Assembly: GCA_963920665.1 (NCBI GenBank)
Contig: OY987270.1
Span: 15,340,019-15,404,018, forward strand
Origin: Straminergon stramineum
Taxonomy: Eukaryota > Streptophyta > Bryopsida > Hypnales > Calliergonaceae
DNA length: 64,000 bases
Direction: 5' to 3'
The notes beneath the pieces were generated by a model. The model did no database searches. It saw only the letters and a program-made list of their open reading frames with translations, and was not told where the DNA came from. Position numbers and translations under genes: made by a program. Positions 11,935 to 25,829 of the stretch are shown piece by piece (the first letter of the stretch is position 1; each line of letters starts with the position of its first letter).

Positions 11935-13256
11935 CACATACTACAAGTAATTACCGTGCTTCCACACGGATGATAAGTAGGATACATCTCAAATAGAGTA
12001 ATTTTGTATGCACTTATATGAAAGTATGAGAGTACATAAGTGTCACGACTTGATGGCAACACTTGGGGCTTTTCCAAATGATGTGGTACTCTAACTATGA
12101 CAATTGTCAGATGAATTAGTGCATCCAAAAACCTTGTCTGAACTAGTTGACACCAGAACTAAATTTTGAAGCTGCTCTTAGTGCTACTATGAAGCATGAA
12201 AGGATTGAAAAGGAAGGCAGACAGACACAGATTCCTTTCCAACTAACCAGCCCAATGACCCTCGTCAAACTTGTCATTTGTCCCGAGAACCACTCACGCG
12301 GGCAAAAGACAAGCAAAATAGAAGATGCCAGGGTTTGGCAAACTAAGTTTGCATATAAATTCCTCTAAATCCCTCTAAAGTAAAAAGTCACCCTTCACTT
12401 CGAACTCTATACAATAATCATGGGTGAAATCACTGCTTCAAATGGACCCATATTGTACAATTTCATAATACAAAGTCGACAAAAGGAGTGGAGCACAGAA
12501 ACAGTTCGCCAATACCCCATGCCAGCAGAGTAAGGTACAACCCTGAAGAAGTTATAAGGGTAACGTGATGTTGCACAATCGAAACTCCATACGTGCCCAA
12601 CAAGTCCTGCAGCCCGACATAAAGCGCATCCATTCCCAGTAAGAATTAAGTCACTGAAATCAGAAAGCACATTTTAAGAGCCCTTGGTAGAACTGCCAAG
12701 TTTCAAACAAATATAAAAGTGCAGTTTACTACAGTTGCAAATATATCGTAATTTACACTGCAGGCTCTGGTAACTGTTCTATAACAGCTGAGGTGATAGA
12801 ACTTCTGAATACAAAAGACAGCTGCAAGAAGGCTTTACAACTAAACAGGGAAGCAAAAATTCAAAAGAGATAATAATCAACAGAAGACACTCTACAGAGG
12901 ACACTTTCTAATGAATGTCTCAAGGTAAAAATGGGCTTCTAATAAACTAGATATATGTCTATGGATGGATATACAGGGAATGTGCAATTACAGAATGCCT
13001 CATTTAAGTTGGGTTTAGTCCTTGATTTACCAAAAATTCCCGTCCACTACCTGATATCAGGAGAACATCCGGATATGGATGTTAGCAGAAGTCACCAGAT
13101 GCGAATGTCCACCATGTCCCGTCCATCCCAGAGAAAGAGCTGTGCATCACTAGATTACAACAGCTTCCCGGAGAACCTGATGTTGGTGCAGTATCAAGAA
13201 ATTCATTTCGCCCTCTCTGGTCACAGCCCACCAGCAGAACAGTAGAATAACCTAAT
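11935..13256. other. Spacer and 3' region of SIZ1
   Basis: 11935-12400 is unassigned spacer with a small plus frame at 12147-12368 of no recognisable type. From about 12400 to 13256 the composition matches the SIZ1 introns and probably represents the SIZ1 3' UTR or flank. The plus frame 12955-13245 and minus frame 12407-12670 look like chance. Confidence 0.4.
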
Positions 13257-16200
13257 TTACTCCGAATCATCCATCCGAACTTGGCGGTAAACTCTCCGTG
13301 CATGCATAGGGCTGCTACGTGGCCTTACTGGAAAAGGATGGCCGTCTGCGGTAAAATGACTGCGAACTGGAGGCCGTGAGTCCATTAGGCGTTGGGACGA
13401 TCCATTGCTACCCAGACCTAGCATTACAATTATTAACAAAATCAACACCAGCAAAAATAAAGAAAAACGAAAGGACTGAAAAAAAGTGATTGCAGCATTC
13501 CCTCTATAATGATATTTAAAAAGACCTCCGAAGGGACGGATCTAGTTTATATTGTCGAAACAGAGGGGCCGGCCACACCAGCTGGAACTTCAATACGTGT
13601 AACAATATGACGCACCTCTTCCTTGAGTATCAAATTCAACAACTCTGGGCTGTAAGATTGGAGATAATCGTTCCCCTGAACTGGTGCGTAAACTTCGTGT
13701 AGGAGTTGGTTCAACAAAATTATCTCCTCCCCCCAGGCTCAGTGAAAACCAAGAGTTATCAATATCTTCTTCAGGAAGTACCGGTTCCCGTGTATTTTCT
13801 TGAACCTGCGAAAATACTTGTTACTCACTGTTGATTTTCATGCTTGAGGATTGTAGGAAATTCACGATCACAACTGAAATCCCAAGGATATTGTCTTAAC
13901 CAATCGAAAATACACAGGGAAGCATGCAATCAAATGCGCTTCTCATATGCTAAGCAAGATAGTGGATACTTGAGTCACCAATTAATATAAATGATTCCGG
14001 TTTCAAATGCAGAAACGAGTCAATAATTAATGATTACATTCCAGCAATAATACCTCAGCTCGAGCTGGTTGAGCTGGCAGAAAGTTTTGCAGAGGCGAAG
14101 CAGTTGTGTCACTGTCCATACTAACGCTCTCAGTGGCTCCATAAGGCCTGTAGCTTTTCCACCCTGGCTGCAATGAATCGTCCCGAAAGGAAGTAGACAA
14201 GAATCCGGATCCAACCACAGCTGGTACCGGAGTTGGACGCACAGGAGGAGGATGTTGGTGCACACCCGCCTCTGCCTGAGACCCATAATATCTAGGATTT
14301 CCAGTAGGTGCAGCCCAGAAGCTGTTGCTGACTACCTGCAAGCCTAACCCACTGTTGTAACTCGTTCCTTCATCAGGGAGGGCGATGCCAACTCTACTGC
14401 TCATAAGATGATTAAATGGTAGAGAGCCTGAGTTGCTCGCAAGTGTGACATCGGCGCTTTCTAAGCCAAGGGCGAGCCCTGATGAATCGCCATTTGTATC
14501 ATTGGGTATGCTAGCCGAGGAACGCAATCTCCCATTGCCAACAACATCAGATTCCCCATACATTGATGCACCAGAAGACCCAACCACAGCTTCTTCTTCT
14601 GCTCCTTCATCATCCGTATCACTAAGAACTATAACGTCGGCTCCATTTACAGGTCCTTCATCACCGCTATTTTGCCACCCTCCTGCAGGTGCATCCCGTG
14701 GTCTCGACGAAAAATCGGCTTCATCGTTATCATCCATGGAAACGACGTTCTTCTCACTTGGATCTTGATTCACGCTGTGCTCATCCTCGTCACCTTTAAG
14801 ATTGCTGTCAGTAGCACTACTGCTTCTAGAAAGTTTAGGCAAGGTCATCACCTGTTGGCTAGGACCACCATTCATGCGCTTACTACCATTGAGAGCCCAA
14901 TGACCCTCAGGAGTTCGTTTAAATCGCAAAGATCCGTGCTCATGGGAAGACACTCCTTCTTCAACTTTGACATGATTAGTAAATAGAACAGGAGGTGGTT
15001 TAATTCCATTAGCGACAACTGTTACAGCACCCGCTGGAGACGGACGCCAAGGCTCTCCAATCTTGGAATTCCCTTCCAGTTTAGGCCGCCAAGAACCGTC
15101 AGCTTTCAGTTCCACTTCAGTGATGTCTTCATCTAGACTTTTCACCTGATTTGAATTTAAAAAATCAGTAATGTTTAAAAACACTGACTGTAAGATTTGA
15201 CTAACACAGTGTCTCTTCACGCGACTATGAAACATATCATACAAAACCAACTCCAGGCGTACAAGACAAAAATATTCTAATAAGAGATTTCAACCTAAAC
15301 TATCCAATCAATGTATGAAGAGGAAATAGAAGTCGCACTTGCATGTGATTCTTTGAGCAGAGTGTTAAGCATCCAAATTAATCTCGAAAGTATATCTAGA
15401 GATCGTCAAGATATAAATGAAAATAAATCTTGCTTCATACCGCATCAGTAATCCGATTGAAAAAAGGGTCGATGATCAGATGCTCAATGGAGTAATTTTT
15501 CAGACAAATTGGACATTGCCACTGCACCAGACAATAAATCCACAAAAATGTCAATCCAATGACGAAAACAGCCACAATTTTGTGTCTCTGCCAGCTGAAT
15601 TAAGATGTTCTCCTCAACATCATCTAGCTTTACCAAGAATAACAGCTGTATAAAAAATTCGATAAGTCAACATATGCGACATAGCTTGGAAGTAGGCATT
15701 CTGTACACAACTCGAATTACCTTTCGGGCTCGTTGATTGAGTTCCACATATGTATCGAGATCAAAACAGCCCATGTGAAGACAAGGCTTAAAACGACCTG
15801 CAACCTTGATACGAGACCCACTCATCTGTGCATCACAAATCCAAACGCATCAGAATATACACAAATTTGTTATCCTAAAAAAAACAATAACTGTTTCAGT
15901 AGATACTCCAACTGCCTCCTCCGATGAGACCAACACGAATGAAAGAATTATATACTTAAATCAATCAGGACAACAACGAGATCGAGATCGAGATCTAGAA
16001 GAACAAAATACTGCCAGGTAATACAGAACATGATAGCATGACTCTCACCGGACAGCGTAAGTTGACAGTGATAGACTCGGCCACAACTTCCAAATCGCTA
16101 TCACTGCCATCGTCATCACCACCCAATTGACCACCGCCTCCATTGATGCATCGCCGAACTCGAGCCATTGCTTCCTCAAAAGGCTCTCCATCTTTCTCGC

Positions 16201-19200
16201 TTGGAATAAGATCCATGACCTTGAGAATAGCAAAAATCCCACATGCACAATTAGAGAGTCTAGTGACCAAGATCAATAAACTCCACAGAAAACCCCAGCT
16301 GACAATCAGACTCTACAATAAGTGCAATTTTGCATGAACAAGGACCGAAATAAGCAAAAGATTCAAAGTACACATTCTCAGATCCAGCACATACAAAACA
16401 CTATTCTGATTGCAAAATACTATTCTAACGTACTTTGACATTGCTATCAGAAAGACTGCCTGCTACCACAGAACACACACCTGCTCCAAGGAGAGTCGGC
16501 GAATAATTCGCACTCCCAAACAGAAAGGTCGGGCATCATATGCTGACATAGTCAGCCTGTTGATTCCTTCCCTGGTGCATACAGTGATCTGAAGGGCCAA
16601 ATACTCAACCGCTGTCAGCAATAATAGAATTAATAGAAAAAATCAAAAACGACACCTAAGCGGACAAAACAACGAGTAGAACTTAAGCCAATGGCAGAAC
16701 AGAGCGAGCAAAACTCGGTAGGCACATACACCAGGTCCTTCATCCCGGCCGTTTGCTCCTAAGAGTTGTTGACCAGGTCGATTAGTAACCCGCACATTAA
16801 TTCCTGCCATTGTATAATAAAATGAGACTAACTCATTAAATCATGTGCAGTAATACAAACTAAGTTGGATCCTTGGCACTTCAGCATTCAGATCAAACCA
16901 ACCTAAAATACTCACAATTTCTGAAAAACAATGCGAGAAAATTGGTGTAAACCTGGTAATCCTACATTGCCAATGACCACCAAACCTAAAATAATCAACA
17001 ACTCCAGAAGGATTCAGCATACCATTAACTCGTAGATCAGCGTAAGAAGGCCAGTGTATGCGAAAAGAAACCTTATCACTCAAAAGAACGCACCACACCT
17101 GGAGAGCACAAGATTAAAACAGTTTGACCTCACTCCGAACGCAAAAGACAATTTGTACATAGAAGAGGAGAACGAAATGCCTGATCAACCGGACCCTTAG
17201 TAATTCCAAAACCACAATTGAAAGAACGTTCTAATATCACTACAGAATAATTCATTATAAACTCCTCAAAGCCATCTTGCCTGTGGAATAAATGAAAAAA
17301 ATAAATTTACCATTCAGAAAGAAGACCGACAAAACAACTCAGCTGTGTAAATACCTGCAGATCATAGTTTGGTTTCTGCAGGAGCTCCCGATCTTGACGA
17401 CATAGATAAAACGACTTTTCTATACTCTGCAAAGTGTTAGTCCTGCATTCAAGTGTCAAGAACAAAACAATCTATCAGAATAGGAACTGGCAGACTAAGC
17501 CCCGACCCTGGAGAAGGTCCACGAAATTAGGAGGCTTGAAAAACAGAAGAATCACACAGACCTCTGAATTGCAGTCCCTCATCGCATCTACTGTAGCTGC
17601 AATTGAATAAATATTCTGCCAGATGAGAAACATACCCGTCTGATTTGGATGCGGCTGAAGAAAGAAGCTTTGTAGGCGGTAAAGTAGGAGAAACAGCTAC
17701 AGAGAACCTGCCCAGATCAAGAAACCATTAACATTAATAATGCTCATAACTTACAAATGAGCATATAAAAAATCTCAGAATTTGAAGGAACTCAAAAAAA
17801 AAAGTGAAAAAATTCAAGAACAGTTGGCTTAAAACAGCTACTCACGGATCACCACGGGCAATGCGGCAAAGCTCGCAGTAGAAGTTTGGCGGAACTTCAG
17901 CTTGAATACCATCTACTGGTTTCTCTGGAATGACAACACAACTCATGTGTTGCCAAACCCGGCAACTAGGGTCATCACACTGCGGAAGCGACAGATTACC
18001 CATTCAGAACAGTGACAAAATACCAAGGATATTGAAGAAACAATTACTTGGCTAGAGAAGGCAAGTCAGGATGGTGAGAACTGTCAAGTTCTGATTCAAG
18101 GACCACAAAGCTTGACAAAAATCGCCGCATATAATATATACAGGAACTAAAAATGTAAAAAGACCAAAGAGGCTCACGAACATAGATTAAAAAGAAGCTC
18201 TGGAAAAACGGAAATCAGGCTGATTGAAAAACAAAGATATAAGACCTGAATCATTGTTCCTGTTTCCACAATACTTCCACAAGGGCACCGAGTTTTCATC
18301 TCGTCGCTGACTATAAGCCCTTCAGGCCCAGCTGAAGGGTATCCACTGCTGGAACCAGATTTAGCAGATTTATGCTTAGAAAATTCAGTTCCAGAATTTC
18401 GCAGCTTCCTGCCAGATTCCCCAAAACGTACAACATTGTAAGAAAAACAACATGCGAACCACAATCAACCTTAGAAATGCAGCTCGTTTGGCACTTGACA
18501 AGGCATGATCTACAAGCAAATTCCTTCCCGAATATCAAGTCAAAGAAAGAGCAACAAAAATGTGAGCCGAACAACTCAAATTTATCTGAAAGAAGCATTC
18601 ATCATAATCTTTCTCTGTGGAGCTCCAAAATGCTTCAACTCATGGGTTAGAGTAAAAATTCTCCAAGGGGCGTATATTCCATAAAGTTTCACCAGAAACC
18701 CGCTCCTAAAGGGAAAAGAAGAGGAAGCACACCTAAATTGTTCATCGATGATTGCAATGGCTTCTTCCCTAGAAACAACTTTCTTGCTACTTTTAGAGCC
18801 TGTAAAATCAGCACAAGTTCCAAACGTCAGAAAGGCGGTCCTTACTATGCTTAAATGATTTAGTTCACCAAAACCCACCATCTCATCAACCTCAGTAGCT
18901 AACATTCGCACCAATATCGTAGACCACACTAACCACTCACCTCTCATTAGCGCTTGCTTGTCTGCAGGATTGATCAAACCCATAATCTTGTCCATAAGTA
19001 TCTGCTCAGACAAAACACCCACAAGTTAAGCGCGTAAAATGGCGAAGGTGAAGGCCCTAAAATGAGAAAGAAGATATTGAACGCTGTCATGATCCAATCT
19101 CCAGAGCACTGCGTAATAGAATTAGTCCCAAAACTAAAATTGTACAACTAATAAAAAATACCTCAAAGGAAAGAGACGGCAACACGTATACATCGTGTAA

Positions 19201-19858
19201 CAGGAGGTTCTTCTCTTCACTTCTAATATTCTGATTTAATTTACATCCGAGTCCATAGAATCTCCACTACAAACTTGAATATTACAGTGTTCTTTAACCT
19301 TTTTAATGAGGAGAAAAGGACAAAACACTATCGTCGAGTCGTTTGGAATTATATTGTATTGCAGAAAGGAGCAAGAAAGGATCATCAAGCTAATCCACAA
19401 AGACCGTAAAATGGACATATCCGCTCCAATGCAGTGCCAAAGCTACAAGAAATGGACAACACAGTTTACATACAAAAGGAGTACTCGAAAGGAGTACCTG
19501 CTTTTTCCCTTGTTTGGGAAGACCCAATCGTGCGAGAACATCCTTTAGTTCCCTAATGCGAAAGGAACCTAACTGATTCTGTAAACAGCAGCTCCACGAC
19601 ATCACTAAATCGGCCAAAGAATTTCCACTTTAAAAATCTTCAGACAGGGAAATTTAGGATGTCAATGGAATTTTCGAGTATTAAGGTCTTAGCGGTGTAG
19701 AAGGAATAATGCAGTTGAGTTCCGCAAAACATAATTGCTGAAACATAGCAGTGCACAATTGCAGAAGCAAAAACAAACACACTAATGAACTCCGAAACAA
19801 TTAATAATCTTTAAATGGAAAGGAAACATACCCGACAGCGAGAGGCTACGTCTGCCAT
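13257..19858 (-). CDS. SIZ1: SIZ1-type SUMO E3 ligase (SAP-PHD-PINIT-SP-RING)
   Basis: Nuclear SUMO E3 ligase of the PIAS/Siz family. Seventeen coding exons, all with GT-AG borders, join in frame to 916 codons plus stop: 19832-19858, 19498-19578, 18941-19001, 18733-18799, 18246-18408, 17846-17979, 17636-17707, 17355-17442, 17023-17098, 16730-16803, 16481-16588, 16049-16219, 15721-15825, 15441-15521, 14054-15145, 13616-13805, 13257-13417. Domains: SAP about residues 13-47 ([20 protein letters not shown]), plant-specific PHD finger 118-178 (CPCG through FYCELC), PINIT 200-320 ([20 protein letters not shown]), SP-RING 370-433 (NLRCP, CLHMGC, WQCPIC). A SUMO-interacting motif [10 protein letters not shown] lies near 607-616 and the plant-conserved WFSLSLGGG near 819-827; the tail is basic and ends MDDSE. 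Length is close to angiosperm SIZ1. No broken residues seen. Confidence 0.95.
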
Positions 19859-20743
19859 TGCTACCAGCAACAAGTTCGAACTCTACTGCTTCTGGGATCT
19901 AACTTCGTTGGGCACCGATTTGAATCACTTTTCGTCACCCGACCCAAATAGCTAATTAAAGTACAATTTGTGGTTATCTCCACCCTACAATCATAATGCC
20001 AGGAAGTGGAGATAGAAATCGGCCAATTGGCGGCATCGAAACCATATATCTAAATCGCTGAAACTGGAGCCGAGCAACGGCTGGCATAACGCCGAGCTGA
20101 ATAAAGTTGGCCTCATAACATTGCACCTAATCCACCGACGAAGGTCGATACGTCCCGACCACTAGAGGCGTTCGAAGAACACAGCACACCGAAGTCACCA
20201 GAATACAATTGAAAGTCACATTCCGGCTCCGTGCCGAGGACACCAGCTACGGAGTAAGAAACTAAAGAACTTGTGGGTGCGGAGCCGAAAGATCCTCCTG
20301 TAAGAAACCTACACTTACTTTCAAGCTCTATAAAACTGCAATCCTGTATTAGTAAGCCTCTCAATAACTCATACGTCCCCCTCGCACGGACAACTGCAGA
20401 CACATAACCCTGATTCCCGAGCACAACCTCCCTGACAGAGTACACACCAAAAAAGGAGCCAAACCAATCAAACACTCCGTTATCAGCAAACCCTACCAAA
20501 TGAACAACAATCAGACGATTGCGTGTTGTGCTCCCGAAATCACCCTAAATGATAACGACAACACGAAACCTACAGCAGTACGGCGAGGTAACAACCTTCG
20601 CCTAGCACACCAACACTCAACCAATGCCCGAAAGACCTCAAAAAAACTCCTCAAAAAAAAAATCCAAATCGAAGTGAAACCCTAGCTCTCCGTCACCTCA
20701 GCAAACTCTTCCCCAAAGCCAAGCAACAAATCAACGGCAACAA
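19859..20743 (-). promoter_or_regulatory. SIZ1 5' UTR/promoter region with a long upstream ORF
   Basis: GC-richer sequence upstream of the SIZ1 ATG. A minus-strand open frame at 20113-20499 encodes 128 residues starting with ATG and lacks a recognisable domain; if the transcript starts above 20500 it would be a long upstream ORF. Beyond 20500 lies the short gap to the divergent frame at 20744, so this stretch may be a bidirectional promoter. No transcription start can be read from sequence alone. Confidence 0.4.
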
Positions 20744-21277
20744 ATGCCGCGAACTAAACCCCCGACGAACCGACCTGGCGAATCGTCCCGGCACCTCCCG
20801 CTCCCTGCTAGGGCGTCACCACAAAAATACTCGTCACCAGAGGACTCGCTCTTAGAACAACTGCGAACACGATCAAACCAAAGCGAAATCCACACGAGAA
20901 AAAACAGAACCAGGCCACGGCCCATTCCAGAAGAGCTTTCCAAGCTTTCAGAGCTTTCAAGCGACGCAACGGCCGTGGAAAGGGAGATGAAAGAACGGCA
21001 GAAGAAGGGCGAATTGAGGCCCGAGCCTTCTGGAACGTTTAGATTTCGGAAGCTATGCCATGGCGATGGCGAGGGGGCGGACGATGGTGAAACCCTAGCG
21101 ACCTCCGAACGCCATAGCTGGGTAGTCAGTATGTGTGAGAGTCTAAGCAGGTTCGTCGGTCGACGACGACGACAACGACGACGAAGGCCGATTCGACGGG
21201 GGACCACGGGCCGGGTCTCCATGGAAATTAATTCGCCGCCCGTGCTGGTGCCCAACCCGCGCAGGACTGGCGGATAA
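20744..21277 (+). CDS. Hypothetical Arg-rich protein, divergent from SIZ1
   Basis: An intronless 177-codon frame from an ATG with A at -3. The product is very basic and low in complexity: an N-terminal Pro/Arg part, a charged middle with ELSKLSELSS and REMKERQKKGELRPEPSG, and an Arg cluster GRRRRQRRRRPIRRG near residues 139-153. I do not recognise it. The opposite strand (20731-21288) is open too, as is common in GC-rich DNA, so the frame may be chance within the 5' flank of SIZ1. Evidence of a separate transcript would decide. Confidence 0.3.
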   Translation: MPRTKPPTNRPGESSRHLPLPARASPQKYSSPEDSLLEQLRTRSNQSEIHTRKNRTRPRPIPEELSKLSELSSDATAVEREMKERQKKGELRPEPSGTFRFRKLCHGDGEGADDGETLATSERHSWVVSMCESLSRFVGRRRRQRRRRPIRRGTTGRVSMEINSPPVLVPNPRRTGG

Positions 21278-24200
21278 TAATCGTTCACTCGGAGGATGTC
21301 GTCAGCATGATCCGACGGGTTCGAGTTCGAGTTCGAATAGTGTCGGGTTCTCGTCGTGGTTTCGTCGATATCCCGATCTCCGCCGTCCAGGACTTACCGT
21401 TTGTTCAAACACTTTACCAATACCACCATTTCCCATAGAGAGAAACCCCAACTCCTAAAGGATTGACATAAATGAATGTCTGCACACTCAAGATCCCACG
21501 ATAGACTCTGAAAAGTTTGCATAAGTAACAATTGGGCTACATACCTTTGTTAGGAAGGAGACTCTTTTCTAATTTTAAAATATCTAACTTTCTATTTTTT
21601 CTTACCACCATTTCCTACAAGAGTGTCAAACCTATTATACATATATGCATTATTTATCATCCCTTTTTCAATTATGTTCCCCATTCAACCCAATAATTAA
21701 GGATAGTGTAAATAGGGCACACAATTGGGAAAGGCACAATATATATATAACACATCATTTTATTATGCAGGTCAAGTATCTCCAATTAAATGGATAAAGG
21801 AGTTGTATTTGTATTCCTTAGACTCTTAATTCTTAGTAGAATGGGTGAAATTGTTAAGAATTACCCTAAACTTCAATAGATTGATTTCACCTCATCAAGA
21901 TGCATATTCATAAATTGTGATGAATAAATTATATTTCATCTATATTTTGTATTTTTTTATGATATAGCTTTCCTCTAGTTAAAATTGTAAGGTATACTAT
22001 GCTTCCTAGAAATTGGAAAATCCAATCCTTGCCATTAGCATTTTGAAGTCTAAAGAGATGAACTTTAATCCATAAAGGTTTCATATAAATAAAGAATTTG
22101 TTAACTTAAAAGCCTACAATTGACTCCCAAAAGTTTACATGAATGACATTTATGGGCTACATACCTTTGCTTGGAGGTAGACCATTTTTTTTAAATCATC
22201 TAAATTCTATACATAAGGGTGATAGAGGAAGAGAGAAGGAGGTAGAATGATTTTGGTTTAAATTAGGGAAGGAGTGTAGTACTTGCTTGTTTTCTATTAT
22301 ATGTTCTTATGACAAAATGTATATAGCAAATTTGATGGCAATGTTGTTTAGGTTAAAAAGAGTTATGGATATATGCAATTTCAGGATGTTTAAGCATTGG
22401 TGTAGAGCATGGGAGGGGGGTGAATGAGTTGTACATGCCTTGGACTCCCGCAATGATGACAATGAGAGGTTTTGTGTTCCACCCAAATCTCGAAGTTCAC
22501 ATTCTAAAGTGTTTCAAGGTGATGTTTCATCTAATAATTAATTATGCATCTAAAATTAGTGATTGAATTTTTGTAAACCAAAGGAATTTTTAAATCATTT
22601 TAATAAATCTAAGATAAAATTACATTTACATAAACAAATAAACAAATAAAAATGCTAAACTTCAAAAAAAAGATTTGGACATTAAAGGATTAAATCAAAG
22701 CATAAATACCAAAATGCCAAAAAAATTTCAATTTGGGCATTTTCACTATTCACTAGAGACACCATGGCCACATTTGTTTATTGATATTATTATGCAAGTG
22801 CCTATCTAAATCCAAGGGTTTATTTCCATATCTACCTTTGTATGATGTATACTAAATCATTTTGGAATGGAAATTTATCTTAGAAGTAGAAAGAAGAAAC
22901 TTTGTTCTACACTATTAATGGTAAAGATCAATGTACTTTTAAAGCTTTTATGATTAGATATTTTGTCCTAAAGTACTATTACAATTAGATTTTAACTTCC
23001 AATATAAAAATGTTAATTTCTAAGTTCAAGAGTAGAGATTTCAATTCTATATTTGTGAGAGATCAATAGAATCAAATTGAAGATTCCAAATAGGGAGCAA
23101 AATATGCCAATAGAAAGAAGAAATCACTACCAATAATTTTCTTATTAGTGAAATTAAGAGTAGTAAAAATATATGTTTTGAAAGACATGATGATTTGGCT
23201 ATAAACTTCTATAATAAATATAGTATCTTTAATTCAAGTTTTAAAAGAATGAAATCAAACTTTTGATACCACAATTCCAAATGCCCAAGCTCAAAATAAA
23301 TCTTTACTTTGAAAGCTAATAATCAACTATAACAATTTTTTAATCCTTTATTGCAATTTGTTATATATATGAACCAATCATCTCTTGATTTCTTTACATT
23401 TATTTTTCATAAAATTAGATACTTAATTTTAGGAATTTGGTGATGGATATTATTGAATCGTCAAGGAAGTTTCCTAAGAAAAATGTTAATGGTTTCTTGA
23501 ACATATATATTATATTTTGAAAAAAATCAAGATAAACAACTTGAAGGATCTAAGCTTTTAGTAACTTCTAAATCTCCCCGAGCTAAGCCAATTAAAACTT
23601 TAGGTAGCTTCCTACAAAGGAAATTTTGAATAGATCTTCTTGGAAATTTGACACAAGGTTCATCCCTTTTTAAGGAATATATTTTTTTTTTAAATTTTTC
23701 CCTGGATCACAAAGGTTATCTTATCCTAAATATTTGGACAATTATAGTAACTAGGGCAATATATATATAACTCTTCTTCTACATCTAAAATTTGACAATT
23801 TGTATAACTGACATGTTATCAAATAGAACTATGAAAAATAAATATATAGGTTTAGTGCTAGATTACACTCTAATAGAGAAAGTTTGATTTTTGTATTGAT
23901 GAAGGCCAAAAAAACATTTTTTAATCTAACTTCAAATGCCAACTCTATTAGATAAATGTTTCCAAAAGAAATTCCACACATTCCAATGGTAGCCTAATAT
24001 AATTTTGTGAGCTTCAGTTTCAAAAATAAAAATAAAGAGTATTTTTTTAATCTACTAGAAAATAATCTATTGCTAAAACATATCCCACTATTTCAGGAAT
24101 TAAATAATTGGTTGTGTATGGAAACGTTAGTACTTGGCATTTATGCATTCAGAAGTTCATTTCTAAACAATTCAAACAATGAGAGCTCATAGACAACTTC

Positions 24201-24873
24201 TAATTTCTTACAATTTAAAAATATTGCATTCTAAAATCCTCTAGGAATCTTCTTGACGTGCATCAAAAGTTAATGTAGTACAAGAAATGTATTGGACCAA
24301 CATTGAAATGTAAAGTACTAGTAAAACAATGTTTTATTTATACATTGAAGTCAATTACAATGAATCTAATGCAAAAACAAGATTTTAAAAACATTAGAAT
24401 CACATTTTAGTGTTGTGCTTCAAATATTTTCAATATTATATAAATCTCATTTTGGTACCAAATTGGTTATGCATTTAAAACAACATTCTAAATGTACCAA
24501 TACAATTTTTTATAAATAAAGGACTTAGAATATAATTTTCGGAATAGATATTATTTTCTACCTTTCTAGAAGTTTGTTAAGGTATTTATATAAACTCTTA
24601 TAATCAAGTTGTTTAATTTATTTATTGTAAGTTTTTATTAACTATAGATTTATACATTCTATCTACATGGTGTGACCCCAAAATTGAGTGTATCATATTG
24701 ATCATATAGTTATTGAAAATAATGGGAATTTGTAAAAGAATTGAAATGAATTCAAATTTCAACCTATGAATTTTCCATAATATTTAATAAGACCTCACAT
24801 CTTGGATTTCACCAACATCTTCCAAATTTTCCCTAAATATCTTTATAAATTATAATATATTTTAAAAATTAAT

Positions 24874-24949
<76 letters not shown>

Positions 24950-25382
24950 CCTATGAATAGATTTATTTTAGTACTTGTATAGACTACATTCGGGACTATA
25001 TCCTGTTATTCTACTATAATTGTATTTTTGTGTATAATTTCTTAATCAATTAATTAAAATATTAAAAGTATAAAAAAAAGATATTGAGTTTGAAATAGAG
25101 CAAAAAATCCACAAAGGTGGTATAATTTCTTTCATTATTAGAGTTTTTAAGTTTCTTGCTCTATTTCATTCAATCATTTTCTTTTGGAGGGATCCAAACT
25201 TAAATGTACATAAGAAGCTATAGTGAGTTTTTTGGCTACTAATAATTATAATCATAATTTTGCACCTTGTTTGAATAAATTTAAAGCCTTTGAATCTTCT
25301 TAGCTATACTTTTTTGTACTAACCATATTGAATTAAAAAATTATATTAAAAAATGGAATTGAAAGCCTACAAAAAAATACAA
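21278..25382. other. Gene-poor AT-rich region
   Basis: After a GC-rich shoulder to about 21420 the sequence becomes strongly AT-rich, with stop codons in all frames. Two similar blocks at 21421-21560 (ACTCCTAAAGGATTGACATAAATGA, then a lead-up to GGGCTACATACCTTTG) and 22060-22185 (TGACTCCCAAAAGTTTACATGAATGACATT...GGGCTACATACCTTTG) look like copies of one repeat. No gene found. Confidence 0.55.
24877..24945. repeat. (AT)n microsatellite
   Basis: An uninterrupted alternating AT run of about 69 bases, the longest simple repeat in the window. Likely polymorphic in length. Confidence 0.97.
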
Positions 25383-25829
25383 TTAATTAGGTCTAAGATG
25401 GAATTGAAACACAACTATAATTCCAGCAACGAGATTATTTTAGCAAGCAAAGTAAACCCTATCAAATGTTTTTTTCAATTGTAAAAATGCACTAAAAAAT
25501 GAATCATATAAGTTGTTTTTTAAGAAGATTGCCTCCAAAACAAGATTATCTAAAATTTTCTCATCACTAGTCCAAATAAAATGAACCAAGGACTTTCCAT
25601 GTAGACTAGGACTTCTTTTTTGATGTTGCTTGATGAAATTCGTTTCAAGTTTATGGTGGCATACTTTTGCTCTCGGGCATCAATTAAAGTAGAAATCATA
25701 TTTTTAGAAAGTTAATATGTTTTCTTATCTTTTAAAAATGTTTCAAGAAATCATGACAAAGATTGAGATTGTAGAAAGCTATCCAAAATCCATTTGGTCC
25801 CTAGGAGGCAATGGGACTTTAGAGGTTAA
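25383..25829. mobile_element. TTAA-bounded miniature element, family D copy 1
   Basis: Left end TTAATTAGGTCTAAGATGG, right end TTTAGAGGTTAA. It matches the reverse complement of 34825-35329 over its length: GTCTAAGATGGAATTGAAACAC, AAACCCTATCAAA, TTTTCTCATCACTAGTCCAAAT and CAATGGGACTTTAGAGGTTAA against its inverse. The right half also matches 52070-52388. No coding capacity. Confidence 0.65.

Noticed and set aside
14433..14986. Plus-strand open frames of about 105-110 codons
   Set aside because: They are antisense to the large SIZ1 exon 14054-15145, which has strong family evidence.
20731..21288. 185-codon minus-strand open frame
   Set aside because: Overlaps the divergent plus frame almost completely in GC-rich DNA; composition (Ser/Arg runs) looks like the mirror of the other strand and no domain is seen.
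24007..24192. 61-codon frame in the gene desert
   Set aside because: Asn/Leu-rich peptide expected from AT-rich DNA, with no splice or domain support.
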